From contig NZ_CP060496.1 in NCBI RefSeq assembly GCF_014400405.1, positions 310,001 to 374,000 on the forward strand: a DNA stretch of 64,000 nt, written 5' to 3'. A program made the translations under genes and the position numbers. Below, one piece after another: positions 11,209 through 21,030 of this stretch (position 1 is the stretch's first letter; each line of letters opens with the position of its first letter). The stretch comes from Brachybacterium sp. Z12 (lineage in GTDB: Bacteria > Actinomycetota > Actinomycetes > Actinomycetales > Dermabacteraceae). Under the pieces are notes generated by a model. That model had not been told where the DNA came from, did not search any database, and saw only the letters and a program-made list of their open reading frames with translations.

Positions 11209-13452
11209 TCCTCGACCGCCAGACCGCGCCCTACACGGTGGACGTGCAGGCCACAGTCCTCGACGCCCTGCGCCGCATCACCGAAAACCAGTCCCGGGTG
11301 GTGTTCCTCGTCGACGAGCACGGCACCGTGCGGGGCACCCTCAGCGACGGGGATCTCCGCCGCTGGCTGGTGGCCCAGCCCACCCCGGACCTCGGCGCCC
11401 CCGCCGTGGACGCCGCGAACCCCGACTTCGTCGCGGTCGCCCCCGGCGCCCCCGTGGAGGAGATCACCACACTATTCGGGCGCGGCGTGGACCGCATCCC
11501 GGTGGTGGACGAGCGCGGCCGGCTCACCGCGATCGCGACCCCCAACACTCGCACCCTCACCATCGGCCGCCGCACCGTGGGCGAGGACCATCCGGCGCTG
11601 ATCATCGGCGAGATCGGCAACAACCACCAGGGCGATGTCGAGCTCGCAAAGCAGCTCGTGGACGAGTGTGCCGCAGCCGGTGTGGATACCGTGAAGTTCC
11701 AGCTGCGGGACATGGCGGCGCTGTACCGCACCAGCAGCGCCGGGGACGCCGGTGAGGACCTGGGTCCGCAGTACACGATGAACCTGCTGAGCAAGTACTC
11801 CCTGTCAGTGGAGGACATGTATCGCGTGTTCGACCACTGTGCTGAGCGGGACTTGACGTGATCTGCACGCCCTGGGACATCCCCTCCGCCGATGCGCTGC
11901 ACCGCTACGGGATGCCTGGTTACAAGATCGCCTCTGCGGATCTCACCAACCACGACCTCCTTGGCCATGTGGCCGGCTTCGGAGCGGCGATGATCGTCTC
12001 CACCGGTATGAGCAGCGAACAGGAGATCACCGCGGCGGTGGACGTGCTGCGCGCACAGGGCGCCCCCTTTGCCCTGCTGCAGACACAGTCGACCTACCCC
12101 GCGCCCTACAAGGACGTGAACCTGCGGTACATGGGGCGGCTCGCCGAGCTCGGCGACTGCCTGGTGGGCTACTCCGGCCACGAACGCGGCTGGCACGTGC
12201 CGGTCGCCGCGGTGGCCCGCGGGGCGAACATCATCGAGAAGCACGTGACGCTCGACAAGACCCTCGAAGGCACGGACCACAAGGTCTCCCTGCTGCCCGA
12301 GGAGCTCACGGCGATGGTTCGTGAGATCCGCGAGGTGGAAGAAGCTCTCGGCACCGACAAGCCGCGCGAGGTATCCACCGGAGAGTTGATGAACCGAGTC
12401 AACCTCGCCAAGTCGCTCGTGGCCGCACGGGATCTGCATACCGGCGACGTGGTCACCGCGGCGGACGTCGAGGTCAAGAGCCCCGGCCGCGGCCTGCAGC
12501 CCCATCGCCGGGAGGCACTTCTCGGCGTCACCCTGCATCGCGACGTGCCCGCCGGGGACTTCTTCTACCCCGGCGACCTCGCGGGCCGTCCGCAGTCCCG
12601 GAGCGACTACAGCTTCCACCGTCCCTGGGGCCTGCCGGTGCGCTTCCACGACTTCCGCGCACTGCTGGAGGTGTCCGAGCCGGACTTCCTCGAGTTCCAC
12701 CAGAGCGGGAAGGACATGGACCTCGAACTCAGCCAGTTCTTCGAGGCGGGGGAGAAGCTGCCGCAGTCCTTCACCGTGCACGCCCCGGACCTGTACCCCG
12801 GCGACTTCCTCATCGACCTCGCCTCCCCGGATGACGCGGTCTGGGAGCGCTCGATCACGAGGTGCAGCGCGTCATCGACATGACGCGCGACATGCGTGAG
12901 CACTTCACCTGCGAGGAGGATCCGATCGTCGTGGTGACGATGGGCGGCTTCCTGCCCGATCGTCACCTGCGCGCAGAGGAGCGCTACCCGCTGTACGAGC
13001 GGGTGCAGCGGGGCCTTGAGCGCATCGACGAGGCCGGGGTGCGCCTGACTCCGCAGACCGTCCCGCCGTTCCCGTGGCTGATGGGCGGTCAGCAGTTCCA
13101 CAACCTGTTCATGGAGCCCGAGGACACGGTGTGGTTCTGCGAGACCTACGGCCGCCGCCTCACCTTCGACGTGTCCCACTCGAAGCTCGCCGCGAACTTC
13201 TACCACCGCCCCTTCAGCGAGTACATCGAGGCGATGGGCCCCTATACCGAGCACCTGCACATCGTGGACTCGGTCGGGGTGGACGGAGAAGGAGTGCAGG
13301 TGGGCGAGGGCGAGGTCGACTTCAAGGACCTCGCCGAGCGCATGGACCGCCTAGCCCCCGATGCGCCGTTCATCCCGGAGATATGGATGGGGCACGTCAA
13401 CAACGGAGAGGGCTTCTTCGTGGCCCTGGATCGGCTGCAGGAATGGTTCTGA
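11193..13452 (+). CDS. Nonulosonate (NeuB-type) synthase fused to CBS pair, SAF domain and C-terminal TIM barrel (two frameshifts)
   Basis: About 754 residues after repair. Order: CBS pair (residues about 1-120; VVFLVDEHGTVRGTLSDGD, IPVVDERGRLTAIAT); NeuB aldolase domain (about 125-370; LIIGEIGNNHQGDVELAKQ, DTVKFQLRD, GYKIASADLTNHDLL, IVSTGMSSEQE, LLQTQSTYPAP, IEKHVTLDKTLEGTDHKVSL); SAF-type domain (about 385-450; SLVAARDLHTGDVVTAAD); then a xylose-isomerase/AP-endonuclease-2-like barrel (about 470-754; FTVHAPDLYPGDFLIDLA, FDVSHSKLAANFY, HLHIVDSVGVDGEG, PEIWMGH). Frame breaks at 11855 (missing G; RDLDVICTPWD) and near 12858 (missing C; ERSITEVQRVID). ATG 11193 lies inside neuA; GTG 11205, overlapping the neuA stop as GTGA, is an equally good start. 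The barrel might epimerise or isomerise the precursor or product; that is inference. Confidence 0.85.
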
Positions 13453-14544
13453 GCGAAGTGCTCGTCGAGGAGGCGCTCGCGCTGTGGTGCGTGCCCGTCT
13501 CTGACCTCGGCGGTGTGGCACGGCACGTGCTCGATGCGACGCGGCAGGGCATTCCCGGCTGGCGCCTCGTGGTGCTGTGCCCCGAGGGGCCTCTTGCCGA
13601 GGCGCTGCGCGCCCAGGGCACGCCCGTGGTGACCGGGACCGTCTCCCCGCCGACGGCACCGCCGTCGCGGTGCGCACGATCCGCCGCACCCTGCAGCGCC
13701 TGCGCCCCGACATGCTGCACACCCATCTCGCCTTCGCGGACCTCGCCGGGATCGCGGCCGTGACCGGGCTGCGCGCCGGCCGCGGGGAGCGGATCCGCCT
13801 GGTCTCCACCGAGCACGGCATCTCCGGGGTGCGCGGCTACTACCAGTCCGGCGACCTGCAGGCCCGGGTGAAGGCCGGGGCGCATCGCGCCCGCCTGCTG
13901 CGCACCGACCGGGTGATCGCCGTCAGCGACTCCACCGCCGCGCAGGTCGCGGCGCAGTGGGGAGCGGGCAGAAGCTCACTGTGATCCGCAACGGCGTCGA
14001 CGCCCCGCAGCCCACCCCGCAGCCCCGCGCGGGCCTGCGCGTGCTGTCCCTCGCGCGCCTCGCCCCGGAGAAGAACATCGACCAGCTGATGCAGGCCTTC
14101 GCCCACGTCGCCCGCGAGCACCCCGAGGCCCGACTCACGATCGCCGGCCGCGGGCTGGAGGAGGGCGCGCTGCGCACCCTCGCCTACTCCCTCCACCTCG
14201 AGGACCGGATCGACTTTCCCGGCCACGTGGACGCGGGCGAGGCACTGCGAGCCCACGACGTGGTCGTCCAGCTCTCCGCCTGGGAGAACCTCTCCTACAC
14301 GCTGCTGGACGCCGTGGCCCACGGCCTCGGCGTGGCCGCCACCGACGTGGGCGGCAACGGCGAGATCGTGCCCGAGCGGTGCCTGGTCACGGCCGAGGAG
14401 GCGCGCTCGCCGGAGGTCGTGGCCGCGCGGATCATCGAGCAGGGGAGCGACCTTGCGGCGCGGCCCGAGGGAGCGGAGCACGGACTCACCGTCGCGGAGA
14501 TGGCTGCGGCGATCGCGGGCGTGTACCGGGAGGTGGCCGCATGA
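13443..14544 (+). CDS. Glycosyltransferase family 4 (two frameshifts)
   Basis: About 367 residues after repair. GT-B fold: N-terminal DLGGVARHVLDATRQGIPGW, MLHTHLAFADLAGIAA, VSTEHGISGVRGYY, then VIRNGVDAPQPTP, VLSLARLAPEKNIDQLMQAF, LTIAGRGLEEGALRTLA and SAWENLSYTLLDAVAHGLGV (the EX7E-like donor site region). Breaks in the C4 run at 13645-13648 (repair gives VSPADGTAVAVRT) and the G3 run at 13966-13968 (repair gives QWGAGQKLTVIRNG). The start ATG 13443 overlaps the end of the NeuB fusion; GTG 13458 is an alternative. It ends at an ATGA overlap with the polymerase gene. Confidence 0.85.
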
Positions 14545-15767
14545 GCCACCGCACCGCCGCGCAGGACGCGCGGATCGACCGCACCGCGACTTCGGTCGGC
14601 TCCCGGCTGCGCAGCGAGACCGCGGGGGTCCTGTCCTCTGTCGGGAAGCTGCGCATCCCCGAGCTGGTGCTGTTCTTCGGCCTGATCTTCGAAGGATCGA
14701 TGTTCGGCCTGCCGATCCCGCTCAACCAGGTGGTGATCGTCGGGATCGTCCTGCTCGCCATCACCCGTCGGCCGCAGGTGGACCTCGGGTGGCTGCAGAT
14801 GCTGGTGCCGCTGCTGGTGATCGGTCTGTTCTATCTGGCGATGCTCTCGATGTTCACCGAGGCGACGGAGTTCGCCTTCGACTGGGAGCGTCGACTTCTC
14901 CGTCTCGGGCTGACAGCGGTGTTCCTGCTCGTGCTGGCCTCGGGACGCATCGACCTCCGCTCCGGACTGGCTGGCCTCGCGACCGGGATGATCCTCAATG
15001 CGATCGCGTTCTACCTGGGCCTGGCGCCGGACAACTACGGGGGCGTGCTCTCGGGCTTCTTCTTGGACAAGAACGTCGCGGGGATGGCCTACGCGATCGT
15101 GGGCGTGCTGGTTCTCGCGGTGGTCGACAGACGCTGGGTGAAAGTGGCGCTCGTGCTGGTCTTCGCCGCGATGGTGTGGCTCACCGGCTCCCGCACCTCC
15201 ATCGCCGCGATGGTCGCGGGCGTGGGGTGGATCCTCATCGCGCCGCGCCTGCCCGTCATCGGACGGTGGATGTTCGGCCTGCTGATCTACCTGGGCGTCG
15301 ATCTCGTCTCGGAGGACTACTCCCAGATCGGCGTCTTTTCGAACCGGGAGGGCTCGGATCTGCTGCGAAGCCGGATCGACGCCGCCTCCGAAGTGAAGGT
15401 CGACGGCGCAGGGTTCTTCGGCATGGGCCTGGGCGAGGCGTACGTGTCCTTCCCTGATGACCCGGGAAGTCGCTGGCTGTTCCACAACTCGTACTGGAGC
15501 GCATTGGTGGAGGGAGGCTGGCCCTGGCTCCTCCTCGTCCTCGGGATCACGGTGGTGCTCGCACTGCGCCCCTTCGAGACCCGCCTGACGAAGCCGGAGC
15601 TTGCGGTGCAGGCGGCCGCGATCGCGGTGCTGATCTGCGCATGGCGCCTGGGCGAAGTCTTCTTCACGCTGCAGTGGGCGCTCGTGGTCGGTGCTGCGAT
15701 CTGGTTCTGGGCGAATGCCCGCCAGGAACGAGACCGTCAGATCGCCGTCAGCGAGGAGGAGCGGTGA
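14541..15767 (+). CDS. Wzy/O-antigen-ligase-like membrane polymerase
   Basis: Intact 408-residue polytopic membrane protein with about 10-11 hydrophobic segments, including LVLFFGLIFEGSMFGLPI, LMVPLLVIGLFYLAML-like stretches and a run near VKVALVLVFAAMVWL. Between late helices it has SGFFLDKNVAGMAY and LTGSRTSIAAMVAGV, then a large outer loop with FFGMGLGEAYV and WLFHNSYWSALVEGG, the pattern of the Wzy_C/WaaL superfamily in which these loops handle lipid-linked sugar. Its place between glycosyltransferases, with a flippase in the same locus, favours polymerase over ligase. Both ends overlap neighbours (ATGA at 14541, GTGA at 15764). Confidence 0.82.
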   Translation: MSHRTAAQDARIDRTATSVGSRLRSETAGVLSSVGKLRIPELVLFFGLIFEGSMFGLPIPLNQVVIVGIVLLAITRRPQVDLGWLQMLVPLLVIGLFYLAMLSMFTEATEFAFDWERRLLRLGLTAVFLLVLASGRIDLRSGLAGLATGMILNAIAFYLGLAPDNYGGVLSGFFLDKNVAGMAYAIVGVLVLAVVDRRWVKVALVLVFAAMVWLTGSRTSIAAMVAGVGWILIAPRLPVIGRWMFGLLIYLGVDLVSEDYSQIGVFSNREGSDLLRSRIDAASEVKVDGAGFFGMGLGEAYVSFPDDPGSRWLFHNSYWSALVEGGWPWLLLVLGITVVLALRPFETRLTKPELAVQAAAIAVLICAWRLGEVFFTLQWALVVGAAIWFWANARQERDRQIAVSEEER

Positions 15768-17983
15768 CCGGGGTTCAGCCTCGACGCGGCCGCTTCCTCG
15801 AACTCGATGGTCTGAGGGGGATCGCCGCTGTTGCCGTCGTGCTCAGACACCTCACCGGCGGTTACGACAGCAGATACCACGGCGGCGAGTCCATGGTGCC
15901 GAACGCCTGGTGGGGCGCTTACGGCGTGCAGCTCTTCTTCTTCATCTCGGGATTCGTGATCCTGATGTCCGCACGCCGCGCGCGCGTCCCGAGCGACTTC
16001 GTGATCTCCCGGGCCGCCCGGCTCTACCCCGTGTACTGGATCGCGGTGACGGTGAGCATCATTGTCTCGATCACGTTCCGCGTACCCGGCACCGATGTCG
16101 GGTGGGTAGACCGCCTGATGAACTTCACGATGATCCAACGGCTGCTCCTCTTCGACAACGTCGACGAGGTGTACTGGACGCTCGCGATCGAAATGCAGTT
16201 CTACGGGGTGATCTTCGCCCTTCTCGTCATCACGCGCTCGAGGCTGACCAACAAGGTCGTGCTCTGGACTGCAGGCGTTTGGGTAGTGATGGCACTTGCC
16301 GTCTCCGTTGCGGCGCGGCCATACACCTTGGGGGTCTCGCCTCAGTTCGTCGAGGCGCCGCCGTGGAAGATGTTGCTCAATCTGGTACTTGTCGAATGGG
16401 GTCCGTTCTTCGCTGCGGGGATGCTGGCTTATCTCGCCCGAGAGGATCGGAGGTTCAGCCCTCTGGCGATCACCGCGGCGGCCGGCACGATCGCGGTGTC
16501 GTGGATCCTCCACGGCTGGGCGCAGGCAGCATGCGTCGCCGTGGTCGCTGCCCTGTTCCTCGTCGTGGTGACGAGGGAGAGGACCTCGATCCTCCGATGG
16601 AGGCCGATCCAGTTCTACGGCCGGATCAGCTACTCCCTCTACATCGGTCATGCAGTGACCGGGTACGCGCTGCTGCACCTCATCGAACCGGTCACCGGAC
16701 GGTGGCTCGGGATGGCCATCACTTTCGCCGCCGTCACCGGCATCGCCTGCCTCTACCACCGGTACGGAGAGGTGTATCTGTCGAAGAAGGCAAGGACTGG
16801 GCTGGAGGCGCTGCGCGATCGGCTGTCCCGCCGCCCTGCACCACCCATGGGAGGTGGGGCGATGAGCACGAACATCTCCGGTCGTGACTCGCGGTTGGCC
16901 CAGTTCGTCGAGGCGGTGCGCGCGAGGATCGCGATCGCCACGAACAACGGCGACATGGGCGGTGGCGAGGTCATGCTGCTCAACATCGCGACAGCGCTGC
17001 GGTCGATGGACATCGACGTGACGGTGCTGGCGCCGACCGCGCCAGGAGAGCTGCTCGACGAGGCACGAATGCGCGGCTTCGACGTGGTGCCGTTGAAAGC
17101 ATCAACCCGACTCGGGTACATGCGCGCGCTCGCCGCTTGGCGGCTGCGGAACCTCACGGTCCCGCTGTGGTGCAACGGGCTGGTGCCGACCGCCGCGACG
17201 ATCGGGATGGGGCCGAGGATCGCCCACTTGCACATCCTCCCCACCGGACTGAACGCGGTCGCAGCCCGGATCGGTCGCTTCGGCGCTGCACGGGTCCTGG
17301 TCCCCTCGCGCTTCATGGCCTCCCGGATCCCCGGCACTCAGGTGCTGGAGAACTGGACCGAAGACATCGCCTTCCTGGACAGAGAGCTTCGACCTGAAGG
17401 GCCGTTCCGCGTGGGGTTCCTCGGCCGGCTCACGAAGGACAAGGGCGTGCACGTGCTCGCTCGCGCGATGGCCGAGGTGATCGCACAGTCGGAGCGCGAG
17501 GTGCGCCTTGTCCTCGCCGGCGAGAACAGGTTCGGTGACTCGGCGGACGATCGCGAGATCCAGGCCGCGCTCGAGCCGCTCACCGGATCCGTGGACCATC
17601 TGGGCTGGGTTCACCGAGAAGCATTCTTCGACCAGGTGGACCTGGCAGTGTTCCCCTCCGTATGGGAAGAGCCGTTTGGACTCGTCGCCGCCGAGACGAT
17701 GGCGCGAGGAGTGCCCTTCGTGATCTCGGATGCCGGGGCGCTTCCCGAGGTGGCAGGCCCGGAGCATCCCTGGGTCACGCGTCGAGGCGACGACGCGGCA
17801 CTGGCGGAGACGATCCTGTCGTTGATCGGAGAACTTGACGTGGACGGTGTCCGGCGCGATGCCCGTCGTCGATGGGAGGAGTGCTTCTCGCCGGAGGCTG
17901 GTGCTGGGCGCGTGGCAGAGCTCCTCCTCGGCCTCGTCCAGAGTGCAGGCACTCGGAACGCAGGAGACAGAAGTGGCCGTTGA
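15764..17983 (+). CDS. Acyltransferase 3 joined in frame to glycosyltransferase family 4
   Basis: The open frame of 739 residues runs without a stop through two complete modules. Residues 1-355 are an acyltransferase 3 (O-acyltransferase) membrane domain: FLELDGLRGIAAVAVVLRH with the catalytic His, FFFISGFVILMSARR, ISRAARLYPVYWIAV, GRISYSLYIGHAVTGY. Residues about 367-739 are a GT4 enzyme: ATNNGDMGGGEVMLLN, FRVGFLGRLTKDKGVHVL, VFPSVWEEPFGLVAAETMARG. A strong ribosome-binding site and ATG at 16862 sit at the join, so the GT4 can be made on its own. Whether the acyltransferase stop was lost by a sequence error or the genes are truly fused cannot be decided. Start GTG 15764 overlaps the polymerase stop. 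Confidence 0.8.
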   Translation: MTGVQPRRGRFLELDGLRGIAAVAVVLRHLTGGYDSRYHGGESMVPNAWWGAYGVQLFFFISGFVILMSARRARVPSDFVISRAARLYPVYWIAVTVSIIVSITFRVPGTDVGWVDRLMNFTMIQRLLLFDNVDEVYWTLAIEMQFYGVIFALLVITRSRLTNKVVLWTAGVWVVMALAVSVAARPYTLGVSPQFVEAPPWKMLLNLVLVEWGPFFAAGMLAYLAREDRRFSPLAITAAAGTIAVSWILHGWAQAACVAVVAALFLVVVTRERTSILRWRPIQFYGRISYSLYIGHAVTGYALLHLIEPVTGRWLGMAITFAAVTGIACLYHRYGEVYLSKKARTGLEALRDRLSRRPAPPMGGGAMSTNISGRDSRLAQFVEAVRARIAIATNNGDMGGGEVMLLNIATALRSMDIDVTVLAPTAPGELLDEARMRGFDVVPLKASTRLGYMRALAAWRLRNLTVPLWCNGLVPTAATIGMGPRIAHLHILPTGLNAVAARIGRFGAARVLVPSRFMASRIPGTQVLENWTEDIAFLDRELRPEGPFRVGFLGRLTKDKGVHVLARAMAEVIAQSEREVRLVLAGENRFGDSADDREIQAALEPLTGSVDHLGWVHREAFFDQVDLAVFPSVWEEPFGLVAAETMARGVPFVISDAGALPEVAGPEHPWVTRRGDDAALAETILSLIGELDVDGVRRDARRRWEECFSPEAGAGRVAELLLGLVQSAGTRNAGDRSGR
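16849..16854 (+). promoter_or_regulatory. Internal ribosome-binding site for the GT4 half
   Basis: GGGAGG followed seven bases later by ATG 16862 and the residues MSTNISGRDS. It lies exactly at the boundary between the acyltransferase and glycosyltransferase domains, which suggests these were, or still are, separate translation units. Confidence 0.6.
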
Positions 17984-18926
17984 ACCGCTGGCATCGATAG
18001 TCGTGCCGTCGTTCCGCGGAGCGGATCGGCTCCCGCAGCTTCTCGACAGCCTGGCTGCACAGCAGGAGGGCACGCCGCCCTTCGAGGTCATCGTCGTCGT
18101 GGACGGAGTCGACGACGGCTCGGTGGCGCTGCTCGAGAACGAGTCCCGGCTCGACCTGCGCATCATCGTCTTTCCGGAGAATCGCGGGCGCGTCGACGCG
18201 CTGAATGCAGGTTTCGAGGCAGCTCGCGGTGACGTGCTGATCCGCTGTGATGACGACCTCGTTGTCCCACCCGACTATGTCGCCGTGCACGTCGAGGCGC
18301 ACACCTCGAGCGGGACCGTCGGTGTCGTCGGACCGACGCGGGACATCCACGCACCGAGTGCGTACGCCCGGGCCTACGGAGAGGACGCGGCGAGGAAGTC
18401 TCTCGCTCATGCGCTCAGCCGACCGCCCCAGGAGAGGTGGCGTCTGTGGGCCGCGAGCTGCTCGATCTCGCGGGAGACCTGGGAATCGGTCGGCCACTAC
18501 GACGATCGGTACCAGGGGTATGGCTGGGAGGACGTCGACTACGGCTACCGGCTCCACGCGGCGGGCATCCCGATCGAGGTATTCGAGGCATTGACGGCTG
18601 AGCATCATGGACCGGCACGCACTGTCGCCGCTCGTTCCGTGAAGGCCTTCGAGGCGGGAGGCGCACGCTCGACCTTCCGCCGGCTGCACCCTGAGGCGTC
18701 TATCGGCGACCCGGCAACGGGGAACGGCGTGTGGGGACTGGGAGTCCGGCTCACCGCTGCGTCCATGCGCTCCCGGCGTGCAGTCGAGCGAGTGGCAGGG
18801 TTGATCAACCGGATGCTTCCGCTTGTGCCGAGACCCGTAGGGCGCAAGCTCGTCGCCCTCGCGGTCGAGGGAGCTGGCGTGGCAGGTGCGAGCCATTCCG
18901 TCGACGAGGAGAGGAGGGCTCGATGA
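17973..18926 (+). CDS. Glycosyltransferase family 2
   Basis: Intact 317-residue GT-A enzyme. SIVVPSFRGADRLPQLLDSL, VIVVVDGVDDGSVALLE, RGRVDALNAGFEAARGDVLI and the metal site RCDDDLVV are followed by the acceptor-side GYGWEDVDYGYRLHAAG with the ED pair. GTG 17973 is chosen because GGAGA lies 6 nt upstream and translation from it begins just before the first beta strand; it overlaps the GT4 stop by a few bases. The gene ends in an ATGA overlap with the next GT4. Donor unknown. Confidence 0.85.
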   Translation: MAVEPLASIVVPSFRGADRLPQLLDSLAAQQEGTPPFEVIVVVDGVDDGSVALLENESRLDLRIIVFPENRGRVDALNAGFEAARGDVLIRCDDDLVVPPDYVAVHVEAHTSSGTVGVVGPTRDIHAPSAYARAYGEDAARKSLAHALSRPPQERWRLWAASCSISRETWESVGHYDDRYQGYGWEDVDYGYRLHAAGIPIEVFEALTAEHHGPARTVAARSVKAFEAGGARSTFRRLHPEASIGDPATGNGVWGLGVRLTAASMRSRRAVERVAGLINRMLPLVPRPVGRKLVALAVEGAGVAGASHSVDEERRAR

Positions 18927-20056
18927 GCCCGCGCATCGCGATCGCGCACGACTACCTCACGCAGCGCGGGGGCGCCGAGCGGGTGGTGCTCTCCCTTGCC
19001 AAGGCGTTCCCCGAGGCGGAGATCCACACGCTGTTCTACGAGCCCGAGCAGACCTACCCCGAGTTCCAGGAGATGCGGATCCGCACCAGCAGCCTGAACC
19101 GCATCGGAACCTTCCGCCGTGACCCGCGAATCGCACTGCCACTCCTCGCCTCGGCCTCATCGCGGATGAGTATCGATGCGGACGTCGTGATCGCCTCGTC
19201 CTCCGGCTGGGCGCACGCCTTCCCGACGACGGGGAAGAAGATCGTGTACTGCCACTCACCCGCCCGCTGGCTCTATCTGCCCGACGACTACCTCGGCGAG
19301 GCTGGCTCGCTGGATCCGAAGCGACTCGCGCTCACCGCGCTCACCCCGTTCCTCACCCGCTGGGATCAGCGAGCCGCACGGACCGCGGACCTTTACCTCG
19401 CGAACTCCTCCGTCGTGCGTGAACGAATCAATCGCGTCTACAGGATCGACGCCCCCACGCTGTTCCCTCCGTTCAGCCCGGACCTCGTGGAAGGGTTTAA
19501 GCAGCCCATCTCGAGCCTTGAGGGATGGGCTGGCGAGGATGGCGCGGAGGACGGGCACTACCTGGTGGTGTCGCGGCTGCAGCCCTACAAGCATGTCGAC
19601 AAGGTGGTCCAGGCGTTCGAACAGCTCCCTGATGACCGCCTGCTCGTCATCGGGAAGGGTCCTGAGCGCGATAGGCTGCGCTCGATGGCGCCGAGCAATG
19701 TGCGGTTCGCCGAAGGGCTGTCCGATGCGGAGATGCGCTGGGCGTATGCGAAGTCGGAGGCGCTCATCGCGGCCAGCCATGAGGACTTCGGTCTCACCCC
19801 TCTGGAAGCCGGAGCCTTTGGCAAGCCGACCTTCGCCCTGCGTGCGGGTGGGTATCTGGACACCGTCACGGAAGGGATCAACGGTCTGTTCTTCGAACAG
19901 GCCGAGCCCAGTCAGATCGCAGAGGCGATCACCCTCGGACGCAACGAAGAGTTCGAAGAGCAGAGGATCAAGGCGAACGTCGACGAGCGCTTCGGAGATG
20001 AGCGGTTTCTGGCAGCACTCCACGCTGAAGTTTCGAAAGTGAAAGAACTGCGATGA
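18923..20056 (+). CDS. Glycosyltransferase family 4 (mannosyltransferase-like)
   Basis: Intact, 377 residues. N-terminus RIAIAHDYLTQRGGAERVVL is typical of WbaZ/WcaC-like GT4 proteins; later VYCHSPARWLYLPDDYLGE, NSSVVRERINRVY, YLVVSRLQPYKHVDKVVQAF, LLVIGKGPERDRL and the donor site AASHEDFGLTPLEAGAFGKP (EX7E). ATG 18923 has GAGGAGGG upstream. Both ends overlap neighbours by ATGA. The family resemblance suggests a GDP-mannose donor, but other donors occur. Confidence 0.86.
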   Translation: MSPRIAIAHDYLTQRGGAERVVLSLAKAFPEAEIHTLFYEPEQTYPEFQEMRIRTSSLNRIGTFRRDPRIALPLLASASSRMSIDADVVIASSSGWAHAFPTTGKKIVYCHSPARWLYLPDDYLGEAGSLDPKRLALTALTPFLTRWDQRAARTADLYLANSSVVRERINRVYRIDAPTLFPPFSPDLVEGFKQPISSLEGWAGEDGAEDGHYLVVSRLQPYKHVDKVVQAFEQLPDDRLLVIGKGPERDRLRSMAPSNVRFAEGLSDAEMRWAYAKSEALIAASHEDFGLTPLEAGAFGKPTFALRAGGYLDTVTEGINGLFFEQAEPSQIAEAITLGRNEEFEEQRIKANVDERFGDERFLAALHAEVSKVKELR

Positions 20057-21030
20057 GAGAAGAAAGTATCGATCCGGCTCTGGTCGGGGTCGTCGTCACA
20101 GTCCATAACCGTCATGAATACCTGGATGCGGCTCTGGACACGATCTTTGGTCAGACGCTGATGCCGGGTCACGTCGTGGTGGTGGACGATGGCAGCACCC
20201 GAAGCGCGACCCTCGAGCATCTCCGGGCTATAGAAACGAAGTACCCGGTGAAGGTGCATGCGATTGCCAACCGCGGCCTTGCTGGAGCGCGGAACTTCGG
20301 AAGAAGCCTTCTGGACGCCGACTACCTGCTCTTCCTCGATGATGATGACGAGATCCTCCCCGACTATCTTTATGCGACAGTGGCCGAACTGGAAGCTGAT
20401 AGCGCTGTGGGCGTTGCCTACGCGGGCGCCGAGTTCTTTGGCGACCTCGATGGAGTGTGGGATCTGCCATCGTACGATCCAGTAGAGATTCTCTGGGAGA
20501 ACATGGTCTACAGCTCTGCCGTTGTCCGCGCTCGAGCTTTTGACCAGGTTGGCGGGTATGACGACACGCTGCGGCGTGGACGCGAGGACCACGACCTCTG
20601 GATCCGCATGACTGCCGCCGGCTGGGGGTTCCGGCGCGTAAGCGAGGTCTTGTTCCGGTATCGGCAGACCTCGACGTCGATGAACCATAGCATCGGAGGA
20701 GACGTGGGCGAGATGGCCAAGACCTACGCCCGGATCATGAGGGGGAGCGGCGACTACTATCTGCAGCATGCCGACGTGCTGTGGGAGCACATTTTTGAAC
20801 TCCGTTCCCAGAATCGACGATACCGGCGGCTCTATGGAACGCTCGACGAGCGGATGAAGTCACTCAAGGGCCTGGTACGCCGTGCACGTAATGCGATGAG
20901 CGCGAATAGGGAGGGGGTCGGTAGTGGCGAAAGCGGTAGTCCTCTCCGAGTTCGACGTGAAGTCCTGGGAAGCGAAGTGGATCCGAGGCGAGGTCCCCTC
21001 GAGATTTCCATACGGGATGGAGCACCTTGA
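20053..21030 (+). CDS. Glycosyltransferase family 2
   Basis: 325 residues: VGVVVTVHNRHEYLDAALD, VVVVDDGSTRSATL, the metal site LLFLDDDDEILPDY and GGYDDTLRRGREDHDLWIRM. Codon use is visibly richer in A/T third positions than in the rml genes, hinting at a different origin for this part of the locus. The end is odd: the frame overlaps the next gene by 107 bp, while other neighbours overlap by 4-15 bp. The last 40 residues are low in complexity and may be out-of-frame; an in-frame stop would be met near 20889-20909 after a one-base loss. Confidence 0.82.
   Translation: MREESIDPALVGVVVTVHNRHEYLDAALDTIFGQTLMPGHVVVVDDGSTRSATLEHLRAIETKYPVKVHAIANRGLAGARNFGRSLLDADYLLFLDDDDEILPDYLYATVAELEADSAVGVAYAGAEFFGDLDGVWDLPSYDPVEILWENMVYSSAVVRARAFDQVGGYDDTLRRGREDHDLWIRMTAAGWGFRRVSEVLFRYRQTSTSMNHSIGGDVGEMAKTYARIMRGSGDYYLQHADVLWEHIFELRSQNRRYRRLYGTLDERMKSLKGLVRRARNAMSANREGVGSGESGSPLRVRREVLGSEVDPRRGPLEISIRDGAP

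Noticed and set aside
10501..13452. A complete sialic acid pathway
   Set aside because: Only NeuA-like and NeuB-like functions are visible; no NeuC, PseB/C or LegB/C-type genes are seen, so the sugar cannot be called sialic acid.
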